Assembly: GCF_003265705.1 (NCBI RefSeq)
Contig: NW_020312902.1
Location: 15,688,970-15,752,969, forward strand
Direction of reading: 5' to 3'
Length of the DNA: 64,000 nt
DNA from: Callorhinus ursinus
Lineage: Eukaryota; Chordata; Mammalia; Carnivora; Otariidae
The translations under genes were made by a program, and so were the position numbers. The notes below the pieces were generated by a model. That model saw nothing but the letters and a program-made list of their open reading frames with translations. It searched no databases and was not told the DNA's origin. Positions 33,061 through 45,331 of the stretch are shown in pieces (the stretch's first letter is position 1; each line of letters opens with the position of its first letter).

Positions 33061-33833
33061 CATTCCAGGTATGACAGGAGAGGCCTGTGGTCAGCACCCT
33101 CTCTCCCCAGGGGTGGCCTGGATACTTCCATTGGTATCTGAAGCAAGGAATCCTGGGCCAACTAAGGCGGCTGTCAAGGGTCCACCTTGTGGGGGAGGTA
33201 CCTCTAAAGTCAGGTCTAGGGACTGTAGCTCAGTCTCAAGCTCAATATTGTTGTCAAAAGAAAAGGAAGAATACACTATTTGCCTCAGGAAACATATGGC
33301 ACAGGAGGCCAGGCCAGTCCAATCCCAGAACCGCTTTCATTCCCTATAAAGGCTCCTGTTGTCTCTCCTTCCCCTTTCCTCTTTCCCTACTTCTTGGTGG
33401 GTCCTCCCCTCTAATCAGCCCTTCTTGGAAATTAGGCTTAGTTCCTGGCCTTACTGGGTTGGACATCCTCTCCCAGAGGAATGGAGCCTGTACATCCTGT
33501 CCCTGGGGAACAGACTGCAGACCTTTTCCCTTGGTGGCTTTCCTCCACGGGCACCCACAACCTCCATTTGTGTCTCTAATAGGCATAGGGCAAAGCCTAG
33601 CCTTAGCTCCAACTGGACCCAGAGATTACAAAAAGCCCTAAACTGAAGACCTCCAGTAGCTCTGGGGCTCTGCAAGGAGGCTGCCTATCTCTTCTCCACC
33701 TCTGCCTCTCAGAGCAGTGCCAAACACATTCAAGGACCACTCATCCAAACTCCAGCACATGTTTGGAGCACCATGTTTCTTGAGGTGAATTTGCTCCAAG
33801 GCCCTCAGTAGTGCCCCAAACCTCATGATGCCC
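33061..33833. other. Unassigned, open in several frames
   Basis: Overlapping open frames on both strands (longest 184 codons, 33087-33641 plus) in moderately GC-rich sequence. None resembles a known protein. Confidence 0.5.
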
Positions 33834-34018
33834 TGCCTCAGTCAGTTAAGCATCCAACTCTTGGTTTCAGCTCAGGTCATGATCTCAGGGTCCTGGGATT
33901 GAACCCCATGTCAGGGTCCACACTCAGCACAGAGTATGCTTGAGATTCTTTCCTCTTCCCTCTTCCTCCCTCTCTGCTCCTCTCCCTGCTCATGCTCTCT
34001 CTTTCTAAAGAGAACAAA
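33834..34018 (+). mobile_element. CAN-SINE, 5'-truncated older copy
   Basis: Starts within the head (CTCAGTCAGTTAAGCATCC) and ends in CATGCTCTCTCTTTCTAAAG with a decayed tail. Confidence 0.88.
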
Positions 34019-34469
34019 ATTTTATCTATAATTTTATCTAATAAAATCATTTCTAAATGAATAAAATCATCTTTTAAAAAGAAATTATATATGGTCCTTT
34101 ACTTGACCATTGTTTTCTTGTTGAATAGGAGGTTACTTCCAAAGCTGCACTCTTTTGTACTTTGGCAAAGATCTTGATGCATATTGCTTTTTGCTTGTTT
34201 TCCCTCAATAACTCATATTTGGGGAAATCCCTATTATTCCCTTGGATTTAGAGTCCCAGAATAAGAGATTTTAGAAGTTGGTCTGAGCACTAAAGAAAGA
34301 AGGCATTCCGACTAGGATCCAGGTGTGTGCTAACATGTGGCCAACTTCATCCACCTTTGGGTGTAGGGTCACCAAACTGGTAGGTAAAGGAAATGAGGCA
34401 CGCCACAAGTGTCGGGCAGCATTTCTGATACTGACCAGTTTCTCTGCTCCCAGGTCCCACTATATCTAG

Positions 34470-34720
34470 GCCAGTACCAACGCTGCACTGTGACACCAAA
34501 CCAACCTCCATGTCCCAAAAATATCCCCCACCCCATACCATGACTACTGCTGCCCTCAACCTGGAAGGCCCTTCTAGACCAGTCTTATCTTCCCAAATCC
34601 TCCTGTCAAAAAAGCTCTTCTCAATTACCATGTCTTTTGCTCTTTTTTTATGCTCTTTTTCCCCCACACTATATTTTCTCAAAGCACTGTTTTATCTCTA
34701 ATACAGTCCTTTGTGTGTTT
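34470..34720 (+). mobile_element. L2-like fragment
   Basis: CAACCTGGAAGGCCCTTCTAG and CTCAATTACCATGTC resemble the L2 coding end and UTR. Confidence 0.45.
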
Positions 34721-35264
34721 TTAACAACACACAAAGCAAGGGTCTCTCACATTATACTATGGAGTCCTGCCATTCTTCTACTTCTTTGTAGTTCCCCAAA
34801 GTGACACACACTGAACGCAGAACAATGATGGTACTTAGCAGGTATCAAAAGATATCAGTTGACTGACTCCTGATGACATGCACATACTGAGACTAAACAA
34901 ATGTTTATAAACTAGACTGAATCTGAGAAAAGAGGCAAAGTTTTATAAGATTTAGAATGGTAGGTAAGGGATAAGGAGGAAAATGCTAGACCAAGGTTGT
35001 GGGCTGAAGACCTGAGGCAGAGTGGTGAGCCAGCCAACAGTGACCAGGAAGCCAGGAAGTGAGGAAGGTAGACATCAGAAATTCTTAGTCTTGGTCTCTC
35101 TGGACCCTTTGGAGATCCCAGGGTAGACTTAGGGTGGCAATTACACAAAATTATACCACTCTAGGATCCTATAAGATGCCAGAGAGGAGTCCAGGGACAT
35201 GGGCAAGAATACAGGGAATGGAGGTTGCCTGAGCCAACACAAGCCCAGCCCATCACTCCCTTGC

Positions 35265-35400
35265 TGACCCTTGGGCAAGTTAACTTACATATGCCCCCAT
35301 TTCCTCAGCTGTTAGACTGAGATAAAGATACTTCCCTCAAAGGGAGGCTTAAAATGGGATGGCCCAGTGTCTAGCACCCAGCCAGGACACCCCCACCCCC
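35265..35400 (+). mobile_element. MIR fossil
   Basis: CTTGGGCAAGTTAACTTAC..CCCATTTCCTCAGCTG..CCCAGTGTCTAGCACCC. Confidence 0.6.
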
Positions 35401-35487
35401 GAGAAGCTAGCATTCATCCTTCCTTTGCTTAGTGCTCAGTAGAAGCATTCTCTGTGTATCATTTCTCCCTTAAAAATTCAGCAGATG

Positions 35488-35673
35488 GGGTGCGCCTGGG
35501 TGGCTCAGTTGGTTAAGCATCCAACTCTTGGTTTCGGCTCAGCTCATGATCTCATGGGTGGTGGGATCGAGCCTCATGTCGGGCTCCATGCTCAGTGGAG
35601 AGTCTGCTTGAGATTCTCTCCCTCTGCCCCTCCCTCCACTTGCATGCACGCACTTCCTCTCATAAATAAAAAC
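35488..35673 (+). mobile_element. CAN-SINE, older sub-type
   Basis: Flank TCAGCAGATG on both sides (35478-35487 and after 35674). Confidence 0.94.
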
Positions 35674-35770
35674 ATCAGCAGATGATTCTAGCTTCCCAAC
35701 TTCTGGACTCTGGAGTTTAATCAGCCCATCCTTCAAGGGCTGCCCAATATTGGATCTAAACATTTACAAA

Positions 35771-35966
35771 GGGGCACCTGGGTGGCTCAGTTGGTTAAGC
35801 GTCTGCCTTAAGCTCAGGTCATGATTCCAGGGTCCTGGGATCAAGCCCCACATCAGGCTCCCTGTTCAGTGGGGAGTCTGCTTCTCCCTCAGGCCCTCCA
35901 CCCCTGCCCCCTGCTTGTGCTCTATCGAATGAATAAATAAAAATCCTTAAATAAATAAATAAAAAT
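35771..35966 (+). mobile_element. CAN-SINE
   Basis: Flanks AAACATTTACAAA / AAACATTTGCAAA (35968-35980). Confidence 0.95.
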
Positions 35967-36181
35967 TAAACATTTGCAAAGCTGATGTTTTTATTTTTGA
36001 ACAATTCACATTTACAGATACTTCATTAGCTGTTTTGAAATGGGGTTTGGTGACTACACAAATACTATACTAAATAGAGAAACTGTAAAATTATTTTGAA
36101 ATATGTTTATAAAGTAATATTTTGCATAGCTAAGATTTTTTTAAAAACATTCAGCTATATTGTATTAATTCTGTATAATCA

Positions 36182-36236
36182 TAAGAAAAAGAGAGAAGGA
36201 GAGGAGGAGGGAAGAGGCAGGAAGGAAGGGAGAAAT
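36182..36236. repeat. GA-rich purine tract
   Basis: Almost pure A/G run of about 55 bp (AAGAAAAAGAGAGAAGGAGA and onward). Confidence 0.85.
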
Positions 36237-36684
36237 GACAGCCACTGAGACGGCATCCTCACACTGAGCTGGGAAGTTGACGGGGCCATAGAGCACAGCA
36301 GAGCCACCTCTGAGCTTTAACTCTGAGTAGCAGATGCTCTTCCCACTACACAGCATCCAACGAGATTCATGGAATGTATTTGCCTCACTCAGGTAGATGT
36401 TTCCTTAGATCCCTTGTAGGGAGCCAAGGACCACATTCCCAAAGCATTCCTCAGTTCCAAACAGTAGCTCACAGGACTGATTCAGCTGAGAATCCAGCTG
36501 AACTCACCTGGCTCCCAACCCTTAGGGCATTTAACTCTATCCCAGGTTTTCAGTGAGCAAAGAGCTTCCCCAGACTGAGACATTGAGCCTATGAAAAAGA
36601 CCAGGTGGTCAAAAGGTAAACTAAGTCCAGGAGGATGTAATGTACAACATGATGACTATAGTTAACACTGCTGTATGGTATATT

Positions 36685-36978
36685 TAAAAAAAAAATTTGT
36701 AAGTAGGTTCCATACCCAATGTGGGGCTTGAACTCACAACCCTAAGATCAAGAGTTGCATTTTCTGGGTGACTGGATGGCTCAGTTGGTTAAGCAACTGC
36801 CTTCAGCTCAGGTCATGATCCCGGAGTCCCAGGATCCTGAATCGGGCTCCCGGCTCAGCAGGGAGTCTGCTTCTCCCTCTGACTCTCTCCCCTCTCATGC
36901 TTTCTCTCTCTCTCTCAAATAAATAAATAAAATCTTAAAAGAAAAAAAGTTGCATGTTTTACAAACTGAGCCAGCCGA
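36685..36978 (-). mobile_element. CAN-SINE, short sub-type (outer), split by a plus copy
   Basis: AAGTAGGTTCCATACCC..GTGGGGCTTGAACTC up to 36764, resuming at 36946 with TTTTACAAACTGAGCCAGCC. Confidence 0.85.
36765..36945 (+). mobile_element. CAN-SINE nested in a minus-strand SINE
   Basis: Flanks AAGAGTTGCATTTTCT / AAAAAGTTGCATGTTT come from the host SINE. Confidence 0.92.
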
Positions 36979-36997
36979 TGTAAAATTGCTAAGGGAG

Positions 36998-37204
36998 GGG
37001 CCCCTGGGTGGCTCAGTCGTTAAGTGTCTGCCTTCGGCTCAGGTCATGATCCCAGGGTCCTGGGTTCGAGCCCTGCATTGGGCTCCCTGCTCGGCAGGAA
37101 GCCTGCTTCTCCCTCTCCCACTCCCCCTGATTGTGTTCCCTCTCTCGCTGTGTCTCTCTCTGTCAAATAAATAAATAAAATCTTTTTAAAAAAAATAAAT
37201 AAAT
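36998..37204 (+). mobile_element. CAN-SINE
   Basis: Flanks AAATTGCTAAGGGAG / AAAGTTGCTAAGGGAG (37205-37220). Confidence 0.96.
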
Positions 37205-37240
37205 AAAGTTGCTAAGGGAGTAAATCCTAAGTGATCTCAT

Positions 37241-37241
<1 letters not shown>

Positions 37242-37277
<36 letters not shown>
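37242..37277. repeat. (CA)n microsatellite
   Basis: About 17 uninterrupted CA units followed by AAATACACACA; it lies in an L1 3' end fossil. Confidence 0.95.
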
Positions 37278-37278
<1 letters not shown>

Positions 37279-37440
37279 TACACACATTTTTCTTTCTTTT
37301 TTTTTTTTGTATCCATATGAGATGATGGATGTTAAACTTACTGTGATAATCATTTCCTAAAATACATGGTCATTATACTGTACATGTTAAACTTATACAG
37401 CTGCTATGTGTCAACTACATCTCCGTAAAACTGGAAAAAA

Positions 37441-37630
37441 GGGACACCAGGGTGGTTCAGTTGGTTAAGTGTCTGTCTTTGGCTCAGGTCATGATCCTGG
37501 GGTCCCGGGATCAAGCTCTGCATCGGGCTCCCTGCTCAGCGGGCAGCCTGCTTCTCCCTCTGCCCTTCACCCTGCTCATGTTCTCTTTCTCTCGCTTTCT
37601 CTCTCAAATAAATAAAATCTTAAAAAAAAA
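37441..37630 (+). mobile_element. CAN-SINE
   Basis: Head GGGACACCAGGGTGGTTCAG; flank AAACTGGAAAAAA on both sides. Confidence 0.94.
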
Positions 37631-37970
37631 AAACTGGAAAAAATTTTTGAATAAAATAAAATAATTTTTAAAAAGGAAAAACACCAAGCCAAGAGTAGCA
37701 GACCTTTTTTCTGCAGGGTGGCGAAAGCTCATAGTTCACCCTCCCTTAGTGGAGACCTACCATACCTTCTCCCCCCTACTCCCAACCACCAGCAAAGAAC
37801 CAAAAGGTCAGTCCCCCAGGGGGATTCCAAGCCAGCCTGGTACTGTATAAAAATTCTAGACCAAAGAAGAGCTTGGTGTTGGGTTTCTTGGCATCATTAC
37901 AATAGCTCCCACTCTTGGCTTTGGTTTAAACAACATATATACAAAATCTCTTTAAAAATAAGAAAAGACA

Positions 37971-38264
37971 GGGGCACTTGGCAGTCAGTACAGCAAGGGG
38001 CTCCTAATCTCTGGGTTCTGATTTTGAGCCCCACATTGGGTATAGAGATTGCTTAAGTAAAAAAACTTAAAAAATAATAATAAGAGGATGCCTGGGTGGC
38101 TCAGTCAGTTAAGCGTCTGCCTTTGGCTCAGGTCATGATCCTGGGGTCCTGGGATCAAGTCCCACATCGGGCTCTCTGCTCCATGGGGAGCCTGCTTCTC
38201 CTTCTACCTCTGCCTCTCTCTCTCTCATGAATAAATAAATAAAATCTTAAAAAAAAAAAAGGAG
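37971..38264 (+). mobile_element. Two stacked plus-strand CAN-SINEs
   Basis: 37971-38080 is a decayed old copy lacking most of the middle; 38085-38262 is a younger copy in its tail. Outer flank AGAAAAGACAGG at 37961-37972 and about 38266-38277. Confidence 0.88.
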
Positions 38265-38829
38265 AAGAAAAGACAGGCAGGCCAACAGCAGCAAGATCAC
38301 AGTCTGATTTGGGAAGGGAGGTGCCATGTGCATACAGGTGTACAGGTTGGGGCTTCTTACAGACCCAAGGGCCAGAGCATTCTGCCCAAGGGCCTTTTGT
38401 CCACCCACTATCCTCCTGGACTCTGAGAAGCCAGCTGCCCCAGAAGATCAAGACATCCAAAAGAGGATAATAGGAAGAAACAAATCCTTCCAGCATCTCA
38501 GTTCCCAAGGGCAAGGACTGTACTTTTTGTGTGTTCTGTACGTGGGTACATCATGTCACAGCTGAGCAAACGCTAAATGGTAATCATATTCCCATTGCTG
38601 TCCAAAGAGATAATAAGGCTGAGACATTCAACAACAAGCAAGATAAGACAGCATTAAAAAAGCAATGAGCCTTCCTCTCTGTCACTATCAAAGTCAGACT
38701 CAAATATCTTAATGGCATTTCCTTTGAGCCACTTTTCTGCTGTTTCCTTTTTAGGGAAACAAAACACCACTCAGCTCAGTTCCCATGCCTTCATACTGGT
38801 GCTAAGGTCCCACACTACTGGAAAAGTTT

Positions 38830-39130
38830 CCTAAAACCACACTCCTGCCTACCCCCATCACATCATCCCTTGCTTCCCTCACGAGTCAACAGATAATCTG
38901 TTGAATGTCACATTCTTTATATTGCCTTCAAACTCTCCTGCCTCATCTTGCTCCACTGCCCTCCTCTCTTACCAAGCCCCAGACATACTGGCCTTCTTTC
39001 TGTCCCCTGAACACCTCAAGGTCCCTCCTGCCTCAGGGCCTTTGCTCTGGTTATTTTCACCGCCTATGATCTTCTCATGGTTGAGGGACCAAAGCACGTA
39101 CAACTCCAGGGAACACAAACTGCACAGAGT
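38830..39130 (+). mobile_element. L2-like fragment
   Basis: CTTACCAAGCCCCAGACATAC, GTCCCCTGAACACCTCAAGG and CCTCAGGGCCTTTGCTC are typical L2 wording. Confidence 0.6.
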
Positions 39131-39174
39131 AACATGAATGGTGCCCCCGGAGTTGTATAATGTGACAGCCCTGA

Positions 39175-39480
39175 CTGCCACTTTGTCATTGAGTTCAAAT
39201 GTTACATCTTCAAGGACACCATCATTGGTTACCTGCTAAATGTACTGTCTCCACCCAACTTAACTCCTACTTCTACCCAGGTATTCCCCAGCACATCACC
39301 CCTGCTTTATTTTCAACACAGCACCTGCACTATCTAAAATTATCAATACTTGTACATGTTTCTCCTGTAAGAATGTTAAGATCCATGAGAGCAGAAACTT
39401 TGCCTTCTTGCTCCCATGGTACTCCCAGCATGTAACAAAGCACCAGACATTTAGATAATGTGCACTAAACAGTTATGGAA
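39175..39480 (+). mobile_element. L2-like 3' fragment
   Basis: AAATGTTACATCTTCAAGGAC..TAAGATCCATGAGAGCAG..TACTCCCAGCATG..CACCAGACATTTAGATAATG; probably the same element as the preceding piece. Confidence 0.6.
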
Positions 39481-39600
39481 ATCAATTAAGGGCTTATCAG
39501 ATACCAAGCACTGTACCAGGTGCTGGAGGTACTCCACCCCACCCTGATAAAGCAAAGTTCAGACATTTTTACCAAAATTTCACACCTCTTCCCAAAGGAA
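39470..39600 (-). mobile_element. Possible MIR fragment
   Basis: ATACCAAGCACTGTACCAGG and TGCTGGAGGTACTCC resemble the antisense 3' end only. Confidence 0.35.
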
Positions 39601-40822
39601 GGCTCTGACTCCTGTGAAAATGCAGTGCATTTGGATTATCTTCCCTCTTAGGAGAGTAAGGGTCCAGACTGAAGGAATGCCCCTGAAAGAGCTAAATGCT
39701 CAGACTTGGTGCTGGACCGAGAGAATTCTTCACCTCTGGTGTGAGAATGCTTTCTCAACAGCCATAGAAAGCCCAAAATGAGGGCTACCAATGGGAAGCC
39801 ACTGGATGGTGCTGAGCTGAGGGGTGACATGTGTGAGATGCTGTGGACGACTGCCCCCGGCCACAGAGCTAGCACAGAACTAAGGGATCTGTGTCAGCAA
39901 TGTTCCTGCAAAGAAAACTCCAATCCCAAAGGCTCACCATGCAGCTACTGCCTTCTCCCTGGGCCTTTCCTCTGCACAAAACCCTGGCCACGGGAATGAA
40001 AAATTGCAAGACTGGCTCCAGGAGGGCAGGAATCCAGAATGTGGGCAACCCGATATATTGCAAAAGCTAGAGCAGGAAGGAGAAGGGGTTAGGGCAAGCC
40101 ATGGCGTCGTCTGTTGGTTTTCACTACACTTTCTCCTCTAACCAACCAAGCTGTTCAGAAGGATTTAGGAGTCAAAATCCATCACAAGCAGAAAGTGCAG
40201 CTAGCCAGCCTGACCCCCTGGGATGGGATGGAGAGCCTGGGCCAGGCACCATTCTCTAGTAGTTACCCCTCCCCTCAGGCATGGCTCCTGAGCTCCTGAC
40301 CTCATGTTGAAAGGCGTGAGATCAGAGTAAGGGAAACTGGTGGTCAGAGGCAGGGCTCCAAGCTCCCCAAGGCATCACATGGAGGTCAGCACTGGAAAAA
40401 CAAAAGCATCTCCTTGATTGGTCTTCTTGTGACAAAGCCAGTTCTATGACTGGAACCTCAAGAAGCCTGAGTAACATGGAAGGAAGAAGGAAGGAAAGGG
40501 ATCTTTGAAGGCCACTATCTTTTACTAACACACTAATAAAGCCTGGAGTCCAGTGGAACATGTCTCTCTGAGAAGCTGCTATGAACCCACATTCTCCCCA
40601 ACAAATGGGCAACTGGTCTAGCCCCAAACATAGGCCTGGCCATGTTTCTGAGCATGGGGACTCCTACTTGAAGAAAACCTTCCACCAGGCCTCAAGGCAT
40701 GGACTGTAGAAAAGAAGGCTAGGAGACTCCATGTGATCACTTAAGATTCAAAGGCTGTATCAGGCCCACCTGCCCACAATGTTTTCCAGTTCAAGGACTC
40801 TTCAGCCAAAAAGACTGGGGGT
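39601..40822. other. Unassigned intron sequence
   Basis: No recognisable repeat or exon. Confidence 0.5.
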
Positions 40823-41022
40823 TGTGGGTGGCTCAGTCGTTAAGCGTCTGCCTTCGGCTCAGGTCATGATCCCAGCGTCCTGGGATCGAGCCCCGCACCG
40901 GGCTCCCTGCTCGGCCGGGAGCCTGCTTCTCCCTCTCCCACTCCCCCTGCTTGTGTTCCCTCTCTCGCTGTGTCTCTCTCTGTCAAATAAATAAATAAAA
41001 TCTTAAAAACAAACAAACAAAC
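40823..41022 (+). mobile_element. CAN-SINE, head slightly truncated
   Basis: Flank AAAAAGACTGGGGG before 40823 and after 41023; tail contains CAAACAAACAAACAAA. Confidence 0.95.
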
Positions 41023-41526
41023 AAAAAAGACTGGGGGCTCCATGAAGACCAGACCAAGAGTATGCTGCTCATTAATAAAAACCTCATGCCCAGAATTGCC
41101 CCAGCAATGACTATCTCTGTAGTAAATGAATGGCTGGCCTCCAAACAGACCAGTGATTAATGCTGGATGGGAACCAAGTGTACCCACCCATCACCCAGGA
41201 GACCCAGTGCCAGGAGAGATCTACTATTACTAAATTATTTGATTTCTATGTATGGCAGAAAGCCTCAAAAGCCCCCAAATGGCAGCCTATTTATTTCAGG
41301 AAATTACCTAAAAAGGATCTTATCCATCCCTTGGCACTTGTGTTTAAACCCGTGAAACTTCTGTGTACAGTGGGCACACGGAACCTGGGGCACTCTATAT
41401 GGCCAGTCTCGGTCTTCCATATCCACACACTCAAGAAAGGAGAAAGGAGGAGGCTCATGGTGTTCATTTCCAGGTGACAATGATCACCAAATCTAACCAC
41501 TGATCACCTTTCTAAGAGGAAAACAG

Positions 41527-41741
41527 AGGCGCTCGGGTGGCACAGTTGGTTAAGTGTCCAACTCTTAGTTTTGGCTCAGGTCATAAACTCAGGGATGTGA
41601 GATAGAGCCACGCATCAGGCTCTGCACTCAGTGTGGAGTCTGCTTAGAGACTCTCTCTCCTTCTCCCTCTGTCCCTCCCTGTCCAAATGAATAAATATTT
41701 AAATAAATAAATAGATAGATAGAGAAATAAATAAATAAGTA
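41527..41741 (+). mobile_element. CAN-SINE, older sub-type
   Basis: Head AGGCGCTCGGGTGGCACAG; long mixed tail AAATAGATAGATAGAGAAAT; flanks GGAAAACAGA / GGAAAACAAC. Confidence 0.92.
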
Positions 41742-41931
41742 AATGGAAAACAACAGCAGGAACAACACACCCCCTCAGGACTACCACCATGCATGGTGAT
41801 TTGTACCTAAGGGACTGAGGTATTAACTGAGAGGTGGGTGGCCAGCACAGTCAGTACATTTACTACCTAAACTGCTCCTCATTCCTATGAGAAGTCAAGC
41901 AGCAAAAGGAAAAAAAAGAAAAGATATAGTT

Positions 41932-42141
41932 GGGGCGCCTGGGTGGCTCAGTCGGTTAGGTGGCTGACTCCTGATTTTGGCTCAGGTCCTGATCTCAGGG
42001 CCCTGGGATAGAGCCCCAAGTCAGCCTCCTCACTCAGCAGGGAGTCTGCTTGAGGATTCTCTCTTTCTCCCTCTGCCCCCTCCCCCCACTCGCATTCTCT
42101 CTCTCTCAAATAAATAAGTCTTTTAAAAAAATTATAATAAC
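41932..42141 (+). mobile_element. CAN-SINE, first at a reused target
   Basis: Older sub-type; flanks AAAAGATATAG / AAAAAGATGTAG. Confidence 0.94.
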
Positions 42142-42153
42142 AAAAAAGATGTA

Positions 42154-42369
42154 GGGGCGCCTGAGTGGCTCAGTTGGTTAAGCATCTGCCTTGGGCTCAG
42201 GTCATGATCCCAAAGTCCTGGGATCAAGCCCCATGTCGGGCTCTCTGCTCAGCGGGGAGCCTGCTTCTCCCTCTCCCTCTCCCTAATGCTCCCCCTGCTT
42301 GTACTCTCTCTCTGTCAAATGAATGAATAAAATCTTTAAAAAAAAAAAAAAAGAAAGAAAGAAAGAAAA
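42154..42369 (+). mobile_element. CAN-SINE, second at the reused target
   Basis: Flank AAAAGATGTAG before 42154 and again at 42371; poly-A followed by a GAAA-rich tail. Confidence 0.95.
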
Positions 42370-42384
42370 GAAAAGATGTAGTTA

Positions 42385-43294
42385 ATGTAACATGGCAATG
42401 GGTATGAACCATCTTCCCCAGCAAATATGCTGTTTTCATAATTTGGAAACCCTAGCAGCCCTGGGCGGACTGGATTTAGAAAAAAGCACTAGCCAGGCAG
42501 TGAGGAAGCTTTGGAAGATGTTAATTCGCAAAGTGAGGGGACTCACACAAGACAAAAGCCTAATGGACACCTGGGCCAGCAACACTCACCATGAATTTAC
42601 AGAAATCATCATGAAGATAAATACAAGATCACAAAAAGTGATAGGATTAGGAATATTTTTTTTCTCCCTTTTCTAATTTTCAACATTCTGGGTAAAATGG
42701 TTCAACTGTCTTTATAAGTGAAAAAGGCAAATTTATAACTAAAAAGTAACAACAATGATGGATGGAACAAGAAAAGTAGAGGCCACGAAAGTTTTGGATT
42801 TTGGAAAGTCTTCTCGATCCTGGTTCAATTAAGACAGAGAGTTTGAGGTCTGGCTGGGATCTCAAGGAGCCTGGTGTACTCATTTCTCATCTAGAGCAAG
42901 GTGAAGCTCGCCAGGGTCTGAAGTGGTCAAGTTTGCACACAAGTCTTTCTATCATCTGTACTGGAAAGCACAATCAATCTTGAACCTGTGGATTAAGACT
43001 AGGTCCCAGTACCAGCTATCGACTTTACAGTCGACCATCACTGGGGAAAAGGTATAGAATTCACGAGCCAGCCCCAATTAAAACCAACGGAGACAAAGGA
43101 ATTCAGATGTGAGCCCAGTACTACTCTGGGGAACTAACTCACTTAATTGCTTGAGAAGTGACCAAAAGGCAAACATGCCAAAAATATAATCAGCCCCATA
43201 ATTATGTCTGAACCCATAATGTGAGAAAAAGGGTATGTGTGGTTGGGGGTCAAGTGGGAAGTGGGATGGGGTTAGGAACAAAAACCAAGATATG
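42385..43294. other. Unassigned intron sequence
   Basis: No recognisable repeat or exon. Confidence 0.5.
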
Positions 43295-43495
43295 GAGGCA
43301 CCTGGGTGGCTCAGTCATTAAGCATCTGCCTTTGGCTCAGGTCATGATCCCAGGGTCCTGGGATCAAGCCCAGTGCCAGGCTCTCTGCTCCGCGGGAAGC
43401 CTGCTTCTCCCTCTCCCACTCCCCCTGCTTGTGTTCCCTCTCTCGCTGCGTCTCTCTCTGTCAAATAAATAAATAAAATCTTAAAAAACAAAACA
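43295..43495 (+). mobile_element. CAN-SINE
   Basis: Flanks AACCAAGATATG / AACAAGATATG. Confidence 0.95.
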
Positions 43496-43499
43496 AAAC

Positions 43500-44465
43500 A
43501 AGATATGTCACCAAAGAAGAGATATAGGTAGAGATAAGCATATGAAAAGATGCTCAACATCATATGGCATTGGGAAATTGCAAATTAATACAACAATGAG
43601 ATACCATGCCACCCCTGTTAGGATGGCTAAAATCCAAAAAACTGACAATACCAAATGCTGGTCAGGACACAGAATAAGAGGAACTCTTATTCACTGCTGG
43701 TGGGAATGCAAAATGGTACAGCCGCTTCGGAAGACAGTTTGGCTATTTCTTACAAAATTAAACATACTCTTACCATATGATCCAGCAACTTTACCCAAAT
43801 GAGTTGAAAACTTATGTCCACACAAAAACCAGCAGATGAATGTTTATGGCAGCTTTATTCAAAATTGCCAAACACTGGAAACAAGATGTCCTTCAATAAT
43901 AAATGAATAAACTATAGTATATACACACAATGGAGTATTACTCAGTGATAAAAGGAACTGAGCCAACCACAAAAAGACATGGAGGAACCTTAAATGCATA
44001 TTGCTCACTGAAAGAAGTCAGTCTGAAAAGGTCATGTATTGTATGATTCCAACTGCATGACATTTTGGAGAGGACAACACAGTAAAACGATAAGTGGTTG
44101 CAAGAGGCTTGCGGGGGTCGGGGAGGGAAGGAGGGATCAATAGGCAAAGAACAGCACATTTTTAGGGCAGTAAAACTATTCTGCATGATACTATAATGGT
44201 ATTTCAGGATATGTATTTGTCAAAACTCATAAAACTATGTAACACAAAGTGTAAACCCTAATGTAAACTGTGGACATCAATTAGTAATAACGTATCAGTA
44301 TTGGTTCATCAATTGTAACAAATGTACCTCACTAATGCAAGATGTTAATAACAAGAGAAACCATAAGCAAATTAAGGTATATATGGGAACTCTGTACTAT
44401 GTGTTACAATTTTCTATACATCTAAAGCTGCTCTAGAATATAAACCTCATTAATTTAAAAAAATC
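43500..44465 (+). mobile_element. L1 3' end
   Basis: GATGCTCAACATCATATGGC, ACCCCTGTTAGGATGGC, CACTGCTGGTGGGAATGC and CTGCTCTAGAATATAAACC; nearly 1 kb uninterrupted. Confidence 0.92.
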
Positions 44466-44740
44466 ATTACAGTTCACTCATATGCGGAATTTAAGAAACA
44501 AAATGAAGAAAAAAAAGAGACAAACCAAAAAACAGACTCTTCACTATAAACAACAAACTGATGGTTACTGGAGAGGTGGGTGAGGGAATGAGTGAAATAG
44601 GTAAAGGGAATAAAGAGTACATTAATCATGATGAGCACTGAGTAATGTACAGGATTGTTGAATCACTATATTGTACCCCTGAACCTAATATAACACTGTA
44701 CATTAATTATACCGGAATTAAAATTTTTTTAAATAAATTT
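44466..44740 (+). mobile_element. Second, younger L1 3' end
   Basis: CACTCATATGCGGAATTTAAG, TTACTGGAGAGGTGGGTGAG and CTGAACCTAATATAACACTG then A-rich; it abuts the preceding L1. Confidence 0.85.
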
Positions 44741-44850
44741 TAAAAAATGGTTAAAATGGTAGTTTATGTTATGTACATTTTAGAATAAAAACCAATAAAT
44801 AAATAAGTAAAAACAGGAATTAAAAAAATCTTTTAATAGAAAGTGCTTTC

Positions 44851-45070
44851 TTTTATTTATTTATTTATTTAATTTATTTATTTTTAAGATTTCATTTATT
44901 TATCTGACAGAGAGAGACAGCAAGAGAGGGAACACAAGCAGGGGGAGCTGGTGAGGGAGAAGCAGGCTACCCGCTGAGCAGGGAGCCCAATGCGGGGCTA
45001 GATCCCAGGACACTGGGATCATGACCGAGCCAAAGGCAGACACTTAATGACTGAGCCACCCAGGCACCCT
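44851..45070 (-). mobile_element. CAN-SINE
   Basis: Long TTTATTTATT tail, GACAGAGAGAGACAGC middle and CACCCAGGCACCC head. Confidence 0.93.
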
Positions 45071-45085
45071 GTTATATCACTTTTT

Positions 45086-45301
45086 ATTTTTTATTTTTAT
45101 TTTTTAATTTTTTAAATTTTATTTATTTATTTCAGAGAGAGAGAGAATGAGAGATAGAAAGCACAAGAGGGAAGAGGGTCAGAGGGAGAAGCAGACTCCC
45201 TGCCAAGCAGGGAGCCCGATGTGGGACTCGATCCCGGGACTCCAGGATCATGACCTGAGCCGAAGGCAGTCGCTTAACCAACTGAGCCACCCAGGCGCCC
45301 C
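45086..45301 (-). mobile_element. CAN-SINE
   Basis: Flank ATATCACTTTTTA at about 45073-45085 and 45303-45315. Confidence 0.95.
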
Positions 45302-45331
45302 ATATCACTTTTTAAAAACATTTTAATTCCT

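Larger units (their letters stand above)
36620..37440 (+). mobile_element. L1 3' end carrying SINEs and a CA repeat
   Basis: GATGTAATGTACAACATGATG before, GTTGCTAAGGGAGTAAATCC between and ACTGTACATGTTAAACTTATAC after the SINEs form one L1 end. Confidence 0.75.
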
